This document shows, piece after piece, positions 8,281 to 18,914 of a stretch of DNA of 64,000 nt; position 1 is the stretch's first letter; every line of letters begins with the position of its first letter. The translations under genes were made by a program, and so were the position numbers. Source of the stretch: Neoalteromonas arenosi (GTDB taxonomy: Bacteria > Pseudomonadota > Gammaproteobacteria > Enterobacterales > Alteromonadaceae); the NCBI RefSeq assembly GCF_030362855.1, contig NZ_JAUCBP010000006.1, positions 158,892 to 222,891 on the forward strand. The letters are read 5' to 3'. Below the pieces are notes generated by a model. The model made no database searches and had not been told where the DNA came from. It worked only from the letters and a program-made list of their open reading frames with translations.

Positions 8281-9285
8281 CTATTGCTTAGGTTCAAAAC
8301 CAAAGTGTTGATAGGCTCGTTGAGACGCAACACGTCCTCGCGGTGTGCGCTGCAGGAAGCCTTGCTGGATCAAGAAAGGTTCCAACACATCTTCAATTGT
8401 GTCTTTTTCTTCACCGATAGCTGCGGCTAAATTATCCAGTCCAACCGGACCGCCATCAAACTTATCAATAATAGCCATCAGCAATTTGCGATCCATGTAG
8501 TCAAACCCTTGTTGGTCGACATCAAGCATATCCAGCGCCGCAGCAGATACCTGTTGGTCAATGGTGCCGCTGGCTTTAACCTCAGCATAGTCACGCACCC
8601 TGCGCAACAGGCGGTTTGCAATACGCGGTGTACCGCGAGAACGCGCGGCCACTTCGGCTGCGCCTTGTTCATTGAGATCCATATTTAAATATTTTGCGCT
8701 GCGCTTAACAATCTCGGTTAAATCGCGAATATTGTAGAATTCAAGCCGCTGCACGATGCCAAACCTGTCGCGTAATGGCGACGTTAAGCTCCCCGCGCGG
8801 GTCGTCGCACCCACTAAGGTAAACGGGGGTAAATCGAGCTTAATCGAACGCGCAGCGGGTCCCTCACCAATCATAATATCTAACTGATAATCTTCCATGG
8901 CTGGATAAAGTATTTCTTCAACCACCGGGCTCAAGCGGTGGATCTCGTCAATAAACAACACATCGTTTTCTTCTAAGTTGGTCAGTAGCGCGGCTAAGTC
9001 ACCGGCTTTTTCTAATACCGGACCCGAAGTGGTTTTGATATTAACGTCCATTTCATTGGCGACGATATTCGCAAGCGTAGTTTTACCCAACCCTGGCGGT
9101 CCAAAGATAAGCAGGTGATCGAGCGCATCTTGGCGCTTACGCGCGGCTTCGATGAATATTTCCATCTGCTCACATACATGTGGCTGCCCGGTATAATCAG
9201 CTAACAATTTGGGTCGAATAGCGCGGTCAACAGCTTCGTCGTCACCTTGACTTACAGCGTTTATAATTCGATCAGCTTCTATCAT
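8281..9285 (-). CDS. ruvB: Holliday junction branch migration ATPase RuvB
   Basis: RuvB is the AAA+ hexameric motor that drives branch migration with RuvA. The 334 residues contain Walker [12 protein letters not shown] (about 61-71), Walker B DEIHRLSP, the sensor [18 protein letters not shown] and a C-terminal winged helix ([12 protein letters not shown]). Normal length. It is the last gene of the aspS-nudB-ruvC-ruvA-ruvB run, 11 bp after ruvA. Confidence 0.98.
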   Translation of the reverse strand: MIEADRIINAVSQGDDEAVDRAIRPKLLADYTGQPHVCEQMEIFIEAARKRQDALDHLLIFGPPGLGKTTLANIVANEMDVNIKTTSGPVLEKAGDLAALLTNLEENDVLFIDEIHRLSPVVEEILYPAMEDYQLDIMIGEGPAARSIKLDLPPFTLVGATTRAGSLTSPLRDRFGIVQRLEFYNIRDLTEIVKRSAKYLNMDLNEQGAAEVAARSRGTPRIANRLLRRVRDYAEVKASGTIDQQVSAAALDMLDVDQQGFDYMDRKLLMAIIDKFDGGPVGLDNLAAAIGEEKDTIEDVLEPFLIQQGFLQRTPRGRVASQRAYQHFGFEPKQ

Positions 9286-9296
9286 GCACCTTCTCC

Positions 9297-9920
9297 CTAA
9301 ACCATCGAGCGCAGGGCTTCACGGATAAGCGCTTCACTCGACATATCGTCTTGATAGACCGCGTTAATCGCTTTGCTTGCCTGCGGTGGCTTATACCCTA
9401 GTGCAACCAGCGCACTCATGGCTTCTTCTTTGACATCACTAACGGGTATAATAGTTGAGCCAGTTTCTGTTGGCGTAACAAAGGCGTCACTGACATCAGC
9501 CCCCGTATTTAGGTTTAACTTAGCTAATTTATCACGCAGCTCAACGACTAAACGCTCTGCGGTCTTTTTCCCCACGCCAGGTAACTTCACTAAGCTGGTG
9601 ACATCTTCGAGCTTAACGCATTGCATAAATTGAGCGGCACTCATGCCTGAGAGTATAGTAAGGGCCATTTTTGGACCTACGCCATTGGCTTTAATTAGCT
9701 CACGAAATAAAGTGCGTTCATTCACATCAATAAAGCCATACAGCAATTGAGCGTCTTCGCGAACGACGAAATGGGTAAACACAGTGGCCGTTTCTCCGAC
9801 GCTAGGTAACTCGTAGAAGCACGTCATCGGAAGTTGCACTTCATAACCCACACCATTTACGTCGAGGAGGATTTCTGGCGGTTGTTTTGCCAGTAGTAAA
9901 CCTTGTAAGCGCCCTATCAT
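9297..9920 (-). CDS. ruvA: Holliday junction DNA-binding protein RuvA
   Basis: RuvA is the tetrameric junction-binding partner of RuvB. The 207 residues show the N-terminal OB fold ([10 protein letters not shown]), two helix-hairpin-helix motifs ([16 protein letters not shown] and [19 protein letters not shown]) and the C-terminal UBA-like domain that touches RuvB ([20 protein letters not shown]). Separated from ruvC by 25 bp. Confidence 0.98.
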   Translation of the reverse strand: MIGRLQGLLLAKQPPEILLDVNGVGYEVQLPMTCFYELPSVGETATVFTHFVVREDAQLLYGFIDVNERTLFRELIKANGVGPKMALTILSGMSAAQFMQCVKLEDVTSLVKLPGVGKKTAERLVVELRDKLAKLNLNTGADVSDAFVTPTETGSTIIPVSDVKEEAMSALVALGYKPPQASKAINAVYQDDMSSEALIREALRSMV

Positions 9921-9945
9921 TTAATTCTCTCTGATTTATTCTTAT

Positions 9946-10461
9946 TTAGCGTAATCTGCCGCGTACGGTCTTGGTTGCTTGCCCAGAAAGGCGGAGTAGA
10001 CTCTGCGTGGTATGAGTATGACAAATCGCCACCGCTAATGCATCCGCCGCATCACTTTGCGGCGTAGCACTTAACCCCAACATCTGTGTGACCATATGCT
10101 GCACTTGGGCTTTTTCAGCACTGCCTCGTCCCACAACAGACTGTTTAATCTGCCGTGCAGAATACTCTGCTACGGGCAATTCACGTTGGGTTGCAGCAAC
10201 GATAGCAGCGCCGCGGGCTTGTCCTAGCTTCAGCGCCGAATCAGGGTTTTTCGCCATAAATACTTGTTCAATCGCGAACATAGATGGCTGGAACTCTTCG
10301 ATAATTGCAGTCACGCCGTTAAAAATCTGATTGAGACGATTATCGAGCTCGCCACTGACGCGAATACATCCGCTGCCAACGTATTGCATTTTATTCGATT
10401 GGTAACGTAAAACGCCGTAACCGGTAACACGAGAGCCCGGGTCAATGCCCAAAATAATCAT
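9946..10461 (-). CDS. ruvC: Holliday junction resolvase RuvC
   Basis: RuvC is the RNase H-fold endonuclease that cuts four-way junctions. The 171 residues keep the acidic catalytic set: Asp7 in [14 protein letters not shown], the Glu in [11 protein letters not shown] and two Asp in [14 protein letters not shown]. Start and the nudB stop overlap by 4 bp (ATGA), so they are coupled. Placing a Nudix gene here rather than yebC differs from E. coli. Confidence 0.98.
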   Translation of the reverse strand: MIILGIDPGSRVTGYGVLRYQSNKMQYVGSGCIRVSGELDNRLNQIFNGVTAIIEEFQPSMFAIEQVFMAKNPDSALKLGQARGAAIVAATQRELPVAEYSARQIKQSVVGRGSAEKAQVQHMVTQMLGLSATPQSDAADALAVAICHTHTTQSLLRLSGQATKTVRGRLR

Positions 10462-10901
10462 GCTCGCTCCGGGACAAATTGGGCGATAGCCAAGCGATTG
10501 GTCTCAGACCAGACGCGTTTGACTGCCGCGTCTTTACTAAGCCACTCGTAGGCCGTGTGCTCTGTTAAGCAGATCGGCAAATCACCGTCGACACACACAC
10601 TAAACACGTATTCAGTATTGACTGTTACGCCTGGAGGATAGCGATGCTGCCAACGTTTACGGATCTCAAACTGATTTACGGTATGACAATCTTGGATCGG
10701 CATATTAACCGGGTCTAATTTGATCCCCACTTCTTCCCAAACCTCGCGATACGCAGTTTGAATTGGCGCTTCACCAGCTTCAACAGTGCCAGTGACCGAC
10801 TGCCAGAACTGCGCATCATCGTCGCGTCGCAAAAGCAACACTCGGCATTGGTTGTCATAAATGACGACCAATGCCGATTCGGGCCGTTTAAATTGGGTCA
10901 A
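10458..10901 (-). CDS. nudB: Dihydroneopterin triphosphate diphosphatase NudB
   Basis: NudB is a Nudix hydrolase that removes pyrophosphate from dihydroneopterin triphosphate in folate synthesis. The 147-residue protein carries a perfect Nudix box from GTVEAGE to REVWEEVGI (about residues 38-60). The N-terminal [13 protein letters not shown] matches the NudB subfamily. The link with aspS is the usual arrangement; it begins 1 bp after the aspS stop. Confidence 0.93.
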   Translation of the reverse strand: MTQFKRPESALVVIYDNQCRVLLLRRDDDAQFWQSVTGTVEAGEAPIQTAYREVWEEVGIKLDPVNMPIQDCHTVNQFEIRKRWQHRYPPGVTVNTEYVFSVCVDGDLPICLTEHTAYEWLSKDAAVKRVWSETNRLAIAQFVPERA

Positions 10902-10902
10902 A

Positions 10903-12672
10903 TTAGTCTGAACTTCCTTCGGTTTTAACGGCAGTAATCCCCAGCTCTTTCAACTGCTCGGGATTAGCTGCCCCTGGCGCATCAGTTAAAGGACAGGCCG
11001 CTGTTGTTGTTTTTGGGAATGCCATAACATCGCGAATAGATGTTGCACCTGTCATTAACATAACCATGCGATCCAAGCCAAACGCTAAGCCGGCATGTGG
11101 CGGCGTACCGTACTTTAATGCTTCAAGTAAGAAGCCAAACTTAAGCTCGGCCTCCTGCTCGTCAATACCTAACAACTCGAATACCGCTGCTTGCATATCT
11201 GCATGGTGAATACGCACCGAACCTCCGCCGAGCTCAACACCATTTAAAACCATGTCATAGGCATTAGAAAGCGCTCCCTTGGCGTTAGCGCGAAGCTCGT
11301 CTGGTGTCATATCGCGCGGGGCAGTAAATGGGTGATGCAGCGCATGGAATTGACCGTCGAACTCTTCAAACATTGGGAAGTCAACCACCCACAATGGCTT
11401 CCAATCACCACTGAGAAGTTCTAAATCTTCACCTAGCTTAAGTCGCAATGCGCCCATGGCTTCAGTTACTACCATTGCCGTGTCAGCACCGAACAACAGC
11501 AAGTCGCCATCAGCGGCACCCGCGCGCTCAACGATATTGGCAGCGACTTCGCCACCAAGGAACTTAAGAACTGGCGATTGCAAGCCTGCTTCGCCCGCAG
11601 CTAGATCATTAACTTTTAACCACGCCAAGCCCTTTGCACCGTAAATACCTACAAACTTTGCGTAATCATCCAACTGCTTGCGCGATAACGTAGCACCGCC
11701 TGGTACACGAATAACGGCAACGCGACCATCTGGATTGTTAGCAGGACCGCTAAATACTTTAAATTCAACGTCTTTAACTAAATCCGCAACGTCGACCAAC
11801 TCTAGCGGGTTACGCAAATCTGGCTTATCACTGCCGTAACGTTGCATCGCTTCGGCGTAGCTCATACGCGGGAAGTCGCCCAAATCAACATTCAGCAAGC
11901 TTTGGAATAACTTACGGATCATATCTTCGGTGATAGCCATTACACCGTCGGCATCAAGGAATGTGGTCTCGATATCGATTTGGGTAAATTCGGGCTGACG
12001 GTCAGCACGTAAATCTTCGTCACGGAAGCACTTAACGATCTGATAGTACTTGTCCATACCCGACATCATTAGCAACTGCTTAAACAACTGCGGTGATTGC
12101 GGTAGCGCGAAGAACTCACCTTTGTGGGTGCGACTTGGCACCAAGTAATCACGTGCACCTTCAGGTGTTGCTTTGGTTAGGATTGGCGTTTCAATATCTA
12201 AAAAGCCGTTATCTTCCAAGTAGCGACGAACAAAAGCCGTCACTTTCGCGCGGAACATCAATCGTTCAGCCATCAATGGACGACGAAGATCCAAGTAACG
12301 GTAGCGCAAGCGCTGCTCTTCACTGTTTTCTTGATTCGAGTCTAGCGGTAGTGGTGCCGAAGCGTTGATGATAGTGATTGACTTACCTAGGATCTCAATT
12401 TCACCAGTGCGCATATCCTTATTAATTTGATTATCTGGACGTGCGCGAACGCGGCCAGTGATTTCTACACAGAATTCGTTACGCACTTTATTGGCTGTGG
12501 TAAAAGCCGCTTCCACATCAGGGTCAAACACAACTTGCATGATACCCTCTCGGTCGCGTAAATCGAGGAAAATAACGCCGCCTAAGTCGCGTCGTTTATT
12601 CACCCAACCGTTAAGTGTAACTGTTTGATCCATGTATTCTGCGGTGATATTACCGCAATAATCAGTGCGCAT
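10903..12672 (-). CDS. aspS: Aspartyl-tRNA synthetase
   Basis: AspRS charges tRNA-Asp. The 589-residue class II enzyme has an N-terminal OB anticodon-binding domain ([23 protein letters not shown]), motif 2 ([18 protein letters not shown]), a bacterial GAD insertion and motif 3 ([13 protein letters not shown]). I place the start at the ATG at 12672, with GAGG just upstream. A TTG four codons earlier has no ribosome site and would add residues absent from the family. First gene of the nudB-ruvCAB run. A minus-strand TATACT at 12757-12762 may be its -10, but no good -35 is seen. Confidence 0.97.
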   Translation of the reverse strand: MRTDYCGNITAEYMDQTVTLNGWVNKRRDLGGVIFLDLRDREGIMQVVFDPDVEAAFTTANKVRNEFCVEITGRVRARPDNQINKDMRTGEIEILGKSITIINASAPLPLDSNQENSEEQRLRYRYLDLRRPLMAERLMFRAKVTAFVRRYLEDNGFLDIETPILTKATPEGARDYLVPSRTHKGEFFALPQSPQLFKQLLMMSGMDKYYQIVKCFRDEDLRADRQPEFTQIDIETTFLDADGVMAITEDMIRKLFQSLLNVDLGDFPRMSYAEAMQRYGSDKPDLRNPLELVDVADLVKDVEFKVFSGPANNPDGRVAVIRVPGGATLSRKQLDDYAKFVGIYGAKGLAWLKVNDLAAGEAGLQSPVLKFLGGEVAANIVERAGAADGDLLLFGADTAMVVTEAMGALRLKLGEDLELLSGDWKPLWVVDFPMFEEFDGQFHALHHPFTAPRDMTPDELRANAKGALSNAYDMVLNGVELGGGSVRIHHADMQAAVFELLGIDEQEAELKFGFLLEALKYGTPPHAGLAFGLDRMVMLMTGATSIRDVMAFPKTTTAACPLTDAPGAANPEQLKELGITAVKTEGSSD

Positions 12673-12782
12673 TGAGAACCTCAAAAGTAACCTTGCTTAA
12701 GCGCGCTAGGGAATGGGCGCTTAAGTCGTAAAATAGCGTGAATTAATAGGCCGGCAAGTATAACGAAGTGACCGGCGGAACA

Positions 12783-14756
12783 CTAGAGCGTGTTAATGTT
12801 TGCGAGCTGATTTATTTCCAATCGATTGCGACCTTTTGATTTAGCGGTATAAACCAACTTATCCGCCTGTGAAAGCATATTGTCAACATTGGCGAAATTG
12901 TCCAATGATGAAACGGCTCCCATCGAAAAGGTTAATTCGTGTTCTGGCACCGGTACTTCTTGACCAAGCTCCTGATAAGCACTGCGCAATCGCTCAAAAA
13001 TGGTATCGACATGCATCAAATCCGCACGTGGAAATATCAGTAACCACTCTTCGCCGCCCAATCGACCAAAGGTATCTTGCTCACGTAAAACTGAACGCAC
13101 AGCGTTTGCAAATAAAACTAACACCCGATCGCCAACATCGTGACCAAAGCGATCATTGATGGATTTGAAACGATCGAGATCGATTGCCGCGACAACTAAC
13201 GAATAGTGACCGGCTGCTGCTTGATTAAAAGCTAGCTTGGCTGCACGCATACAGGCTCTGCGGTTAGGAGCTCCCGTCAATTCATCAGTAAGCGCTAATT
13301 CACGCATATTGTTGGCTTTGCGCCACTGCAAGACGATAAGCGTTGAAATAGCCAAAACGATCAAAACAGCCAAGGCAAATAACAAATAGAAAATAGTCTG
13401 CTGTTGTTTTTGTTTTTCTATCGTAGCTTGATTCAACGCATTTTGCTGGATCAAGTAACGGTTGTCGGTTTGCTGAGCGTCGTCGGAGATTTCAGACATC
13501 AATTGCGACACTACATTGGTTTGAGCCTCTTCCTTATAGTCAATTACCGCTTGGTAGTACTGCTTATATAAGGCAATGGCTTGTTGAAAATCACCGCGCT
13601 TTTCAGCGAATAACGCACGCAATTCTATGATATCGGCGATTAGGCTAGCATTTGTTTGTTGCTCGTTTAACTGTGTGATTTTCAACCATTGTTGTTGAGC
13701 AATTGCTGTATTACCCAAATGCAGTTCGGCAGAAGCGTAAGTGATAAGAGAACTTAACAGTCGCTCAGTATTATCAAGAGAAGCAAAAGTTTCAGCTGCC
13801 CCACTCGCTAATGCACTCGCCATCGCAAACTTTTGCTCTTGCAGCGCAATCCGTGCCAGTAAATCATTTGCATAAGCGACGCCCGACGGATCATCAAATT
13901 CTTGCGCTATGTCGCGGGAGCTAAGTAAATAAAGGCTAGCCGCCTGATTTTCACCCAACGACAAATAGGCTTTACCGATATTGAAGTCAATAATTGACCA
14001 ATTGAGACTTTTTTCACCTAAACGCATTCGATCAGCAATTTCGAGTTGAATATCTATAGCACGCTGTTTGTTACCTAACCGACTATTGGCAATAGCCAAA
14101 ATACTAAGCACTCGGTCTTTGTCATTGAGTAACTCATGTCGAGCGAACACATCTTGGGCTCTGCGAAGGTGCTGCAAAGATGAAAAATACTGTCGCGCAA
14201 AAAAGTCACTTGTTCCCAATGACAGTAAAATCAGCCCCTCATCCCGCGCGGGCAGACCTTTCTCAAGCAACCCCAACAACTGTCGCTTAATGACGACACG
14301 TCGTTTCTCATTGCCTTCTAGCAGAGCTACTCGCAACAAGCCCCGATAAATTCTCGACGCAGGGACAGGTAAATCTCTATTGATGGCTTGTGGTAAATAT
14401 GTGTTGACCAGTCGGTTGATGTGCTCGACTTCATTAAGGCGAGCCAATATTATGACCGCAGCAGAAGCAGCATCAATTTCGAGTTCTATCTGATTGCCTT
14501 GCGCTGCGTAATCGCGAATAGCAAGCGTATCGGCCAATGCGTCTCGAGCGGGTAGTTTGGGCGTTTCAATTAACCGAGCAAGATGCGCGCTTAGCTGGTC
14601 ATTGCCGTATTGACTAATAATTTCAGGCGACAAGGGGCTGGGCAACTGCAGTCGAAAGATGGGGTCGTCCGTTACCTGTGAGTGGACTCGGCAGGATATC
14701 AACAATAGCCAGAATGCACTTAATATCAACGCTATTAGACGTCGCGAAATAGCCAT
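12783..14756 (-). CDS. TPR-containing membrane diguanylate cyclase
   Basis: This 657-residue protein likely makes c-di-GMP in response to a periplasmic signal. It has a signal peptide or anchor (1-27), a long helical TPR-like periplasmic region (about 60-430), a single membrane helix (about 452-475, YLLFALAVLIVLAISTLIVL) and a C-terminal GGDEF domain (about 485-650). The active-site motif reads GGEEW; the last residue is Trp instead of Phe, a substitution I regard as tolerated. The inhibitory site RxxD (REQD) lies five residues before it, so product feedback is expected. It lies 91 bp below glrR on the same strand and may be partly cotranscribed. Confidence 0.88.
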   Translation of the reverse strand: MAISRRLIALILSAFWLLLISCRVHSQVTDDPIFRLQLPSPLSPEIISQYGNDQLSAHLARLIETPKLPARDALADTLAIRDYAAQGNQIELEIDAASAAVIILARLNEVEHINRLVNTYLPQAINRDLPVPASRIYRGLLRVALLEGNEKRRVVIKRQLLGLLEKGLPARDEGLILLSLGTSDFFARQYFSSLQHLRRAQDVFARHELLNDKDRVLSILAIANSRLGNKQRAIDIQLEIADRMRLGEKSLNWSIIDFNIGKAYLSLGENQAASLYLLSSRDIAQEFDDPSGVAYANDLLARIALQEQKFAMASALASGAAETFASLDNTERLLSSLITYASAELHLGNTAIAQQQWLKITQLNEQQTNASLIADIIELRALFAEKRGDFQQAIALYKQYYQAVIDYKEEAQTNVVSQLMSEISDDAQQTDNRYLIQQNALNQATIEKQKQQQTIFYLLFALAVLIVLAISTLIVLQWRKANNMRELALTDELTGAPNRRACMRAAKLAFNQAAAGHYSLVVAAIDLDRFKSINDRFGHDVGDRVLVLFANAVRSVLREQDTFGRLGGEEWLLIFPRADLMHVDTIFERLRSAYQELGQEVPVPEHELTFSMGAVSSLDNFANVDNMLSQADKLVYTAKSKGRNRLEINQLANINTL

Positions 14757-14847
14757 GTTCTGCAGAGACTTTAGGTTTTAAGACTTAAGCCATTGTATCA
14801 GAGGCTACCATTTGCACAACAGCCAGCCTTGAGCAACAACCTTTCAA

Positions 14848-16194
14848 TCAGTGCCTAAAGTTAGCGGCCTCAAGAGCATGCTTTTTCATCAGCTTGTGCA
14901 TATCAGTGCGATTTCTGCCGGCCATTTCAGCGGCGCGCGTAACATTACCGTCAGTGAGTTTGAGTAGTTTGAATAGATAACGCTGTTCGAAGGCATCCCG
15001 GGCTTCTGTCAACGTCGGCCAGTTCTGAGACGATGAAGATAACGCTTGTTCAACTAAGTGCGCCGCTATAACTGGTGTTTGCGTGAGAGCAACACACTGC
15101 TCTACAACGTTAACTAATTGCCTGACATTGCCGGGCCAATTCGAAGTTGCTAGCAACTGCATAGCATCATCAGAAAAACGGCTAACTTTGACTTGATGCC
15201 GAGTGGCGCTTTTTTGCAACAGTGTCCGTGCAAGTAATGGAATATCCTCAGCTCGTTCCTTCAATGTCGGCAACTTCAAATTAACCACGTTGAGACGATA
15301 ATAGAGGTCTTCCCTAAACGTCCCCTCGCGCATCTCCCACTCGAGATCTTTGTGCGTCGCAGAGATGATTCGCACATCGATATCGACCATCTTACTGCTG
15401 CCAACGGGTCGAATTTTTTGCTCTTGCAACGCGCGTAATAATTTTACTTGCAGTGGTGTTGGCATATCGCCTATCTCATCGAGAAACAAGGTACCACCGT
15501 CGGCTTCACGAAATAATCCAAGGCTTGCTTGTACTGCACCGGTGAAAGCACCTTTGGTATGACCAAACAATTCTGATTCTAAAAGGTTCTCTGGTAAGGC
15601 ACCGCAATTAATTGCGACAAATGGTTTGTCAGCACGCTTGCTGGCTTTGTGAATCGCATTAGCCAATAACTCTTTACCCGTGCCACTGGCGCCTGATATC
15701 AATACGCTGACATCGCGCTTGGCGATGCGGTGTGCTTGGTCAAGCACCTGCTGCAATTCTGATGACCGGGTAATGATCTCGGCATCCCAGTCTCCTGACT
15801 GACCGGTGCGCTTTTGGCTTAAAGCCTTATCGAGGATCTGGCGTAACTGCTTGTGATCCACTGGTTTTGTTAAAAAGCCAAAGACTCCCCGCTCTGTAGC
15901 AGCAACGGCATCGGCGATAGTCCCGTGGGCGGTCATCAATACCACCGGCAGGTCTTTGCGCAGTGCAACCAATTGCTCAAACAGCGATAATCCATCAAGC
16001 CCCGGCATGCGTAAATCACTCAGAACAACGTCAATTTCATGCGCATTAACTTGTCTGAGAGCATCTTTACCATCTTCAGCACATACCACCCTAAAACCTT
16101 CTCCCTCGAGACGAATGGTCATTAATCGCAACAAACTTTGATCATCGTCTACAAGTAGGATAGTCGGGAGAAATGGCTCGCTGTGTTTGGTCAT
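14848..16194 (-). CDS. glrR: Sigma-54-dependent response regulator GlrR (QseF)
   Basis: GlrR is an NtrC-family activator, partner of GlrK. The 448 residues contain a receiver domain with phospho-acceptor Asp60 (VLSDLRMPG), a sigma-54 AAA+ domain (GASGTGKE Walker A, ELFGHTKGAFTGA loop that contacts sigma-54, DEIGDMP Walker B) and a Fis-type helix-turn-helix at the end (GNVTRAAEMAGRNRTDMHKL). The tail matches GlrR rather than other NtrC relatives. In enterics GlrR activates the small RNA glmY and rpoE; targets here are unknown. Starts 3 bp after the lipoprotein gene. Confidence 0.93.
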   Translation of the reverse strand: MTKHSEPFLPTILLVDDDQSLLRLMTIRLEGEGFRVVCAEDGKDALRQVNAHEIDVVLSDLRMPGLDGLSLFEQLVALRKDLPVVLMTAHGTIADAVAATERGVFGFLTKPVDHKQLRQILDKALSQKRTGQSGDWDAEIITRSSELQQVLDQAHRIAKRDVSVLISGASGTGKELLANAIHKASKRADKPFVAINCGALPENLLESELFGHTKGAFTGAVQASLGLFREADGGTLFLDEIGDMPTPLQVKLLRALQEQKIRPVGSSKMVDIDVRIISATHKDLEWEMREGTFREDLYYRLNVVNLKLPTLKERAEDIPLLARTLLQKSATRHQVKVSRFSDDAMQLLATSNWPGNVRQLVNVVEQCVALTQTPVIAAHLVEQALSSSSQNWPTLTEARDAFEQRYLFKLLKLTDGNVTRAAEMAGRNRTDMHKLMKKHALEAANFRH

Positions 16195-16197
16195 TAA

Positions 16198-16788
16198 TTA
16201 CTGCTCCAAGGTATTTTCAAGAATTTTCGCTTCAATCGATAAAAGTTGATTGAGCTTTTCTTCTTGCTCTTGCAATAACTGCGCCTGCTCTTCAATTCGC
16301 TTCGTTTGCCTTGTGTTTACTTCACTTAAAATGCTTATTGCTGATTCGTATTCGAGTAGTTGTTGGCTGGGCTCATAAGCTAGCTCGCGCAGTAATTGCG
16401 CGAAGTCAGCGGATAATAGTGATTGCAATGACTCAAACTGCAACTGCGCTCGTAATCTATTTTGATAAGGAGTATCGGTGGGCTGTGCGAGTAAAAATCC
16501 ACGCAGTTGATCAGTACGGCTATTTGTGAGTTTAGCTAGTTCAACTTTGCGTTCTCGCCATGACTGTTGTGCTTTTGTCTGCCAATAGCTTAGCCACATA
16601 TGCATCGAACACTCTTTAAGTGAGGGGTCCGACTCTGGAATCGACGTCGGCTTAGTGACAAACACACAATCGCGCGAAACATCTTGGGCTGACTCTGGGA
16701 GCGTAGTTGGTTGCCACAAACTCTGACAACCGCCGAGCGTCATACAGCACAGTAACAGCATTAGTCGATGTTTACAGATTTTAATCAC
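16198..16788 (-). CDS. qseG: QseG-like outer-membrane lipoprotein of the Glr system
   Basis: This 196-residue lipoprotein has lipobox LGGC at about 18-21, then a helical body with a Gln/Glu-rich coiled coil towards the C terminus (about 145-190). Sequence conservation of QseG/YfhG is low, so the name rests on position: it lies between glrK and glrR exactly as qseG does in E. coli, where it binds the sensor kinase in the periplasm. GTG start, overlapping the glrK stop by 4 bp. Confidence 0.78.
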   Translation of the reverse strand: MIKICKHRLMLLLCCMTLGGCQSLWQPTTLPESAQDVSRDCVFVTKPTSIPESDPSLKECSMHMWLSYWQTKAQQSWRERKVELAKLTNSRTDQLRGFLLAQPTDTPYQNRLRAQLQFESLQSLLSADFAQLLRELAYEPSQQLLEYESAISILSEVNTRQTKRIEEQAQLLQEQEEKLNQLLSIEAKILENTLEQ

Positions 16789-18194
16789 GCTGTGGACTTC
16801 TCCTTATTGGGTAGCTCAACTCGAAAACATACATCGGCAATAGCATGATCGACGATGGAAACTCTCCCCTGCATTAAGCGAGCGCAGTCTGCCACAATAG
16901 ACAAACCAAGGCCAGCACCCACAACTTGATCATTACGCTGTGTATTACCGCGACTAAAAGGTTCGAACAACCGCTCGCGATCCTCGAGTGCGATAGGCTT
17001 GCCAAAATTAGCCACATCCATAACATAGTAGTTTGCAGAACTATAGATATGCAAAAATATCGTTTTATCCGATGCCCCATGGGCAATTGCGTTAGAGAGT
17101 AAATTATCCAAAATACGGCGGAGTAAATCCGGGTCAACAACTATTGACTCTATGTCTAATCGTATATCCACACGACGTTCGTTGTGATTTAGCGCCAAAG
17201 CGTTTTCTTGCAAGCAAGCCTCGATCAAAGCAGCTAAATTCGTCGCTACCATGACTGGCTCTGCTTGTTGCAATAGCAAATTGTAGTCCAGTAACTGCTC
17301 CACAAGAGTGTTAAGTCTATCAGTACTAGCGTTGAGTAAGCACAGTACCTCGCGTTGTGATTGGTTGAGTTCACCGACCACCTGTTCGTTGAGCAGCGAA
17401 CACCCCTCTTTGATACTCGCTAACGGCGTTTTTAGCTCGTGGGAAGCATGGCGTAATAGTGCGGTGCGCAAATGTTCGAGTTGCTGAAGTCGGTCGGCCA
17501 ACCAATGTAAATCTCGTTCGATACTAAGCAGCTCGATTGGCCCCTTGTTACTAATAGGAGGTAGTTCGCCGTTCTGTTGAGCGATGCTAGCAATCAGTTT
17601 TTTGAGCTGCTCAAATGGCTGTGCAATAAGTTGACTACCTTTAATAATTAAAACCAGCGAAAGAAGCGCTAGAATAGCAGTCGACCACACTTGCTTTTGG
17701 CGCTGTGAAGCCATCATTTGTTGCTGCTCAACAATTCTCTGACTAATAACTGTGCCTACTGCTCTGCGCAGTTCCGCAACGTAATCACGAAACTCGCTTA
17801 GTTGCGCGTCGAGCTGAACTTGTTGTTCAATTTCGGCAAAATTAGCGAGGCGATGGGTTCGACGTTGCAGTTTTGAGCACGCTACTCCCTGCTGCAATGA
17901 CTCACAGAGATTATCTAAGTCCAGGGTGAATGTGCGCAATCGCTCTTTGATTAACAGCTTGAGTCGATCGTCGCGAACAATAAGGTGTTGACGAATCAAT
18001 CGTTCAATATCAATGGCATCACTATCGATATTGCGCGATGCACCAACGATTGCAACAAAAAACGTATTATCTTGCGCGGTTGTACTAGCGATATTCGCCA
18101 AATCAGATTGACTCTGCCACAACAATGCAATCAGGGGGATTAGCGCAATTGCAAAGCTGACTAACGTCAACTGACGCAATGAACGTATCTGCAA
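16785..18194 (-). CDS. glrK: Membrane sensor histidine kinase GlrK (QseE)
   Basis: This 469-residue kinase has two membrane helices (about 9-27 and 172-192) around a helical periplasmic domain. A HAMP-like linker, a dimerisation domain with phospho-acceptor His in LRHASHELKTPLASIKEG, and an ATPase domain follow: N box LLDNLLSNAIAHG-like, G1 around PIALEDRERLFEPFSRG and G2 GAGLGLSI. The start is a TTG with a weak GAAG upstream; no ATG fits as well. First gene of glrK-qseG-glrR, with overlaps throughout. Confidence 0.92.
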   Translation of the reverse strand: MQIRSLRQLTLVSFAIALIPLIALLWQSQSDLANIASTTAQDNTFFVAIVGASRNIDSDAIDIERLIRQHLIVRDDRLKLLIKERLRTFTLDLDNLCESLQQGVACSKLQRRTHRLANFAEIEQQVQLDAQLSEFRDYVAELRRAVGTVISQRIVEQQQMMASQRQKQVWSTAILALLSLVLIIKGSQLIAQPFEQLKKLIASIAQQNGELPPISNKGPIELLSIERDLHWLADRLQQLEHLRTALLRHASHELKTPLASIKEGCSLLNEQVVGELNQSQREVLCLLNASTDRLNTLVEQLLDYNLLLQQAEPVMVATNLAALIEACLQENALALNHNERRVDIRLDIESIVVDPDLLRRILDNLLSNAIAHGASDKTIFLHIYSSANYYVMDVANFGKPIALEDRERLFEPFSRGNTQRNDQVVGAGLGLSIVADCARLMQGRVSIVDHAIADVCFRVELPNKEKSTA

Positions 18195-18311
18195 ATCTTC
18201 ACTCTCTTTGCTATTAATGCGTGAAGGATTGCATAGTCACGACTGAGCAGCAAACAAAATGCGCCGTACTTAGCCATATACGACGCTCATTAAAACGTAA
18301 ATGCAGCTTAA

Positions 18312-18578
18312 CTAGCCTTGAGTATCTTCTCGGTCCAATGCGCTCGCCGCCAGCAACTCTTCTTGGCTAATTTTACCGTCTTCATTGGTATCAATTAGAC
18401 CAAAGTTTTTTAACAGCAGTGAATCACCAACGGCTTCCTTGAGACTGATAAACCCATCTTGATCAGTATCCAACAAGGCCATTAGCTCGGCCTGCCCGTG
18501 AACAGGAGTCATTGTCGCCATTTGAACTGCTGCTGCAGTAACTGCTAACGCAGTGAATTTTTGAGTTTTAGTCATCAT
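18312..18578 (-). CDS. Small exported EF-hand protein
   Basis: From the ATG at 18578 (GAGGAAAGG just upstream) this encodes 88 residues. A signal peptide (about 1-28, ending VHG) is followed by two EF-hand loops, DTDQDGFISLKE and DTNEDGKISQEE. Both have Asp at loop positions 1, 3 and 5 or equivalents and Glu at 12, so both should bind calcium. A longer frame begins 20 codons upstream but lacks a ribosome site. Divided from glrK by 117 bp. It may buffer or sense Ca2+ in the periplasm; a link to the neighbouring kinase is only positional. Confidence 0.8.
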   Translation of the reverse strand: MMTKTQKFTALAVTAAAVQMATMTPVHGQAELMALLDTDQDGFISLKEAVGDSLLLKNFGLIDTNEDGKISQEELLAASALDREDTQG

Positions 18579-18780
18579 CCTTTCCTCTTTATAAATGTTG
18601 CTTAACGCGTGCGCTGTAGAACAAACACAAAGCGTCATGCTGGGTTCAGGATAATAAGAGCAGGACTGATGCCAAAACGTTAAAACATTTAAAATACAAC
18701 AAGTTGCGATAAACCAGATGAACTGTTAATGCATTTTGTGTTGCCCATATCAGACAAAAGGCAGTACACGTAAAAAAAGT

Positions 18781-18800
18781 CCGCACCTTTAGGTAGCAGG
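18781..18800 (-). terminator. Possible terminator of the GGDEF-EAL gene
   Basis: On the minus strand CCTGCTACCT pairs with AGGTGCGG with two bulges, then ACTTTTTTT follows (18772-18780). The rest of 18639-18914 holds a perfect inverted repeat TTGCCAA-tgtg-TTGGCAA (18882-18899) just after the gene, and no gene. Confidence 0.35.
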
Positions 18801-18914
18801 CACGTGAAATGAATAGTCTTTACCGCCCGCGAGAAAATTTAACCTGCTGTTTTAAATAGTTTTTTGTATTTCTCGTGCATTTTGCCAATGTGTTGGCAAT
18901 TCGCTTCAATACGC

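Noticed and set aside
12673-12684. TTG start for aspS four codons upstream of the annotated ATG.
   Set aside because: The GAGG ribosome site would overlap this start, and AspRS proteins begin at MRTxYCG.
18639-18914. A possible c-di-GMP riboswitch ahead of the EF-hand gene or behind the GGDEF-EAL gene.
   Set aside because: I looked for the GEMM core on both strands and found no convincing match, only short inverted repeats.
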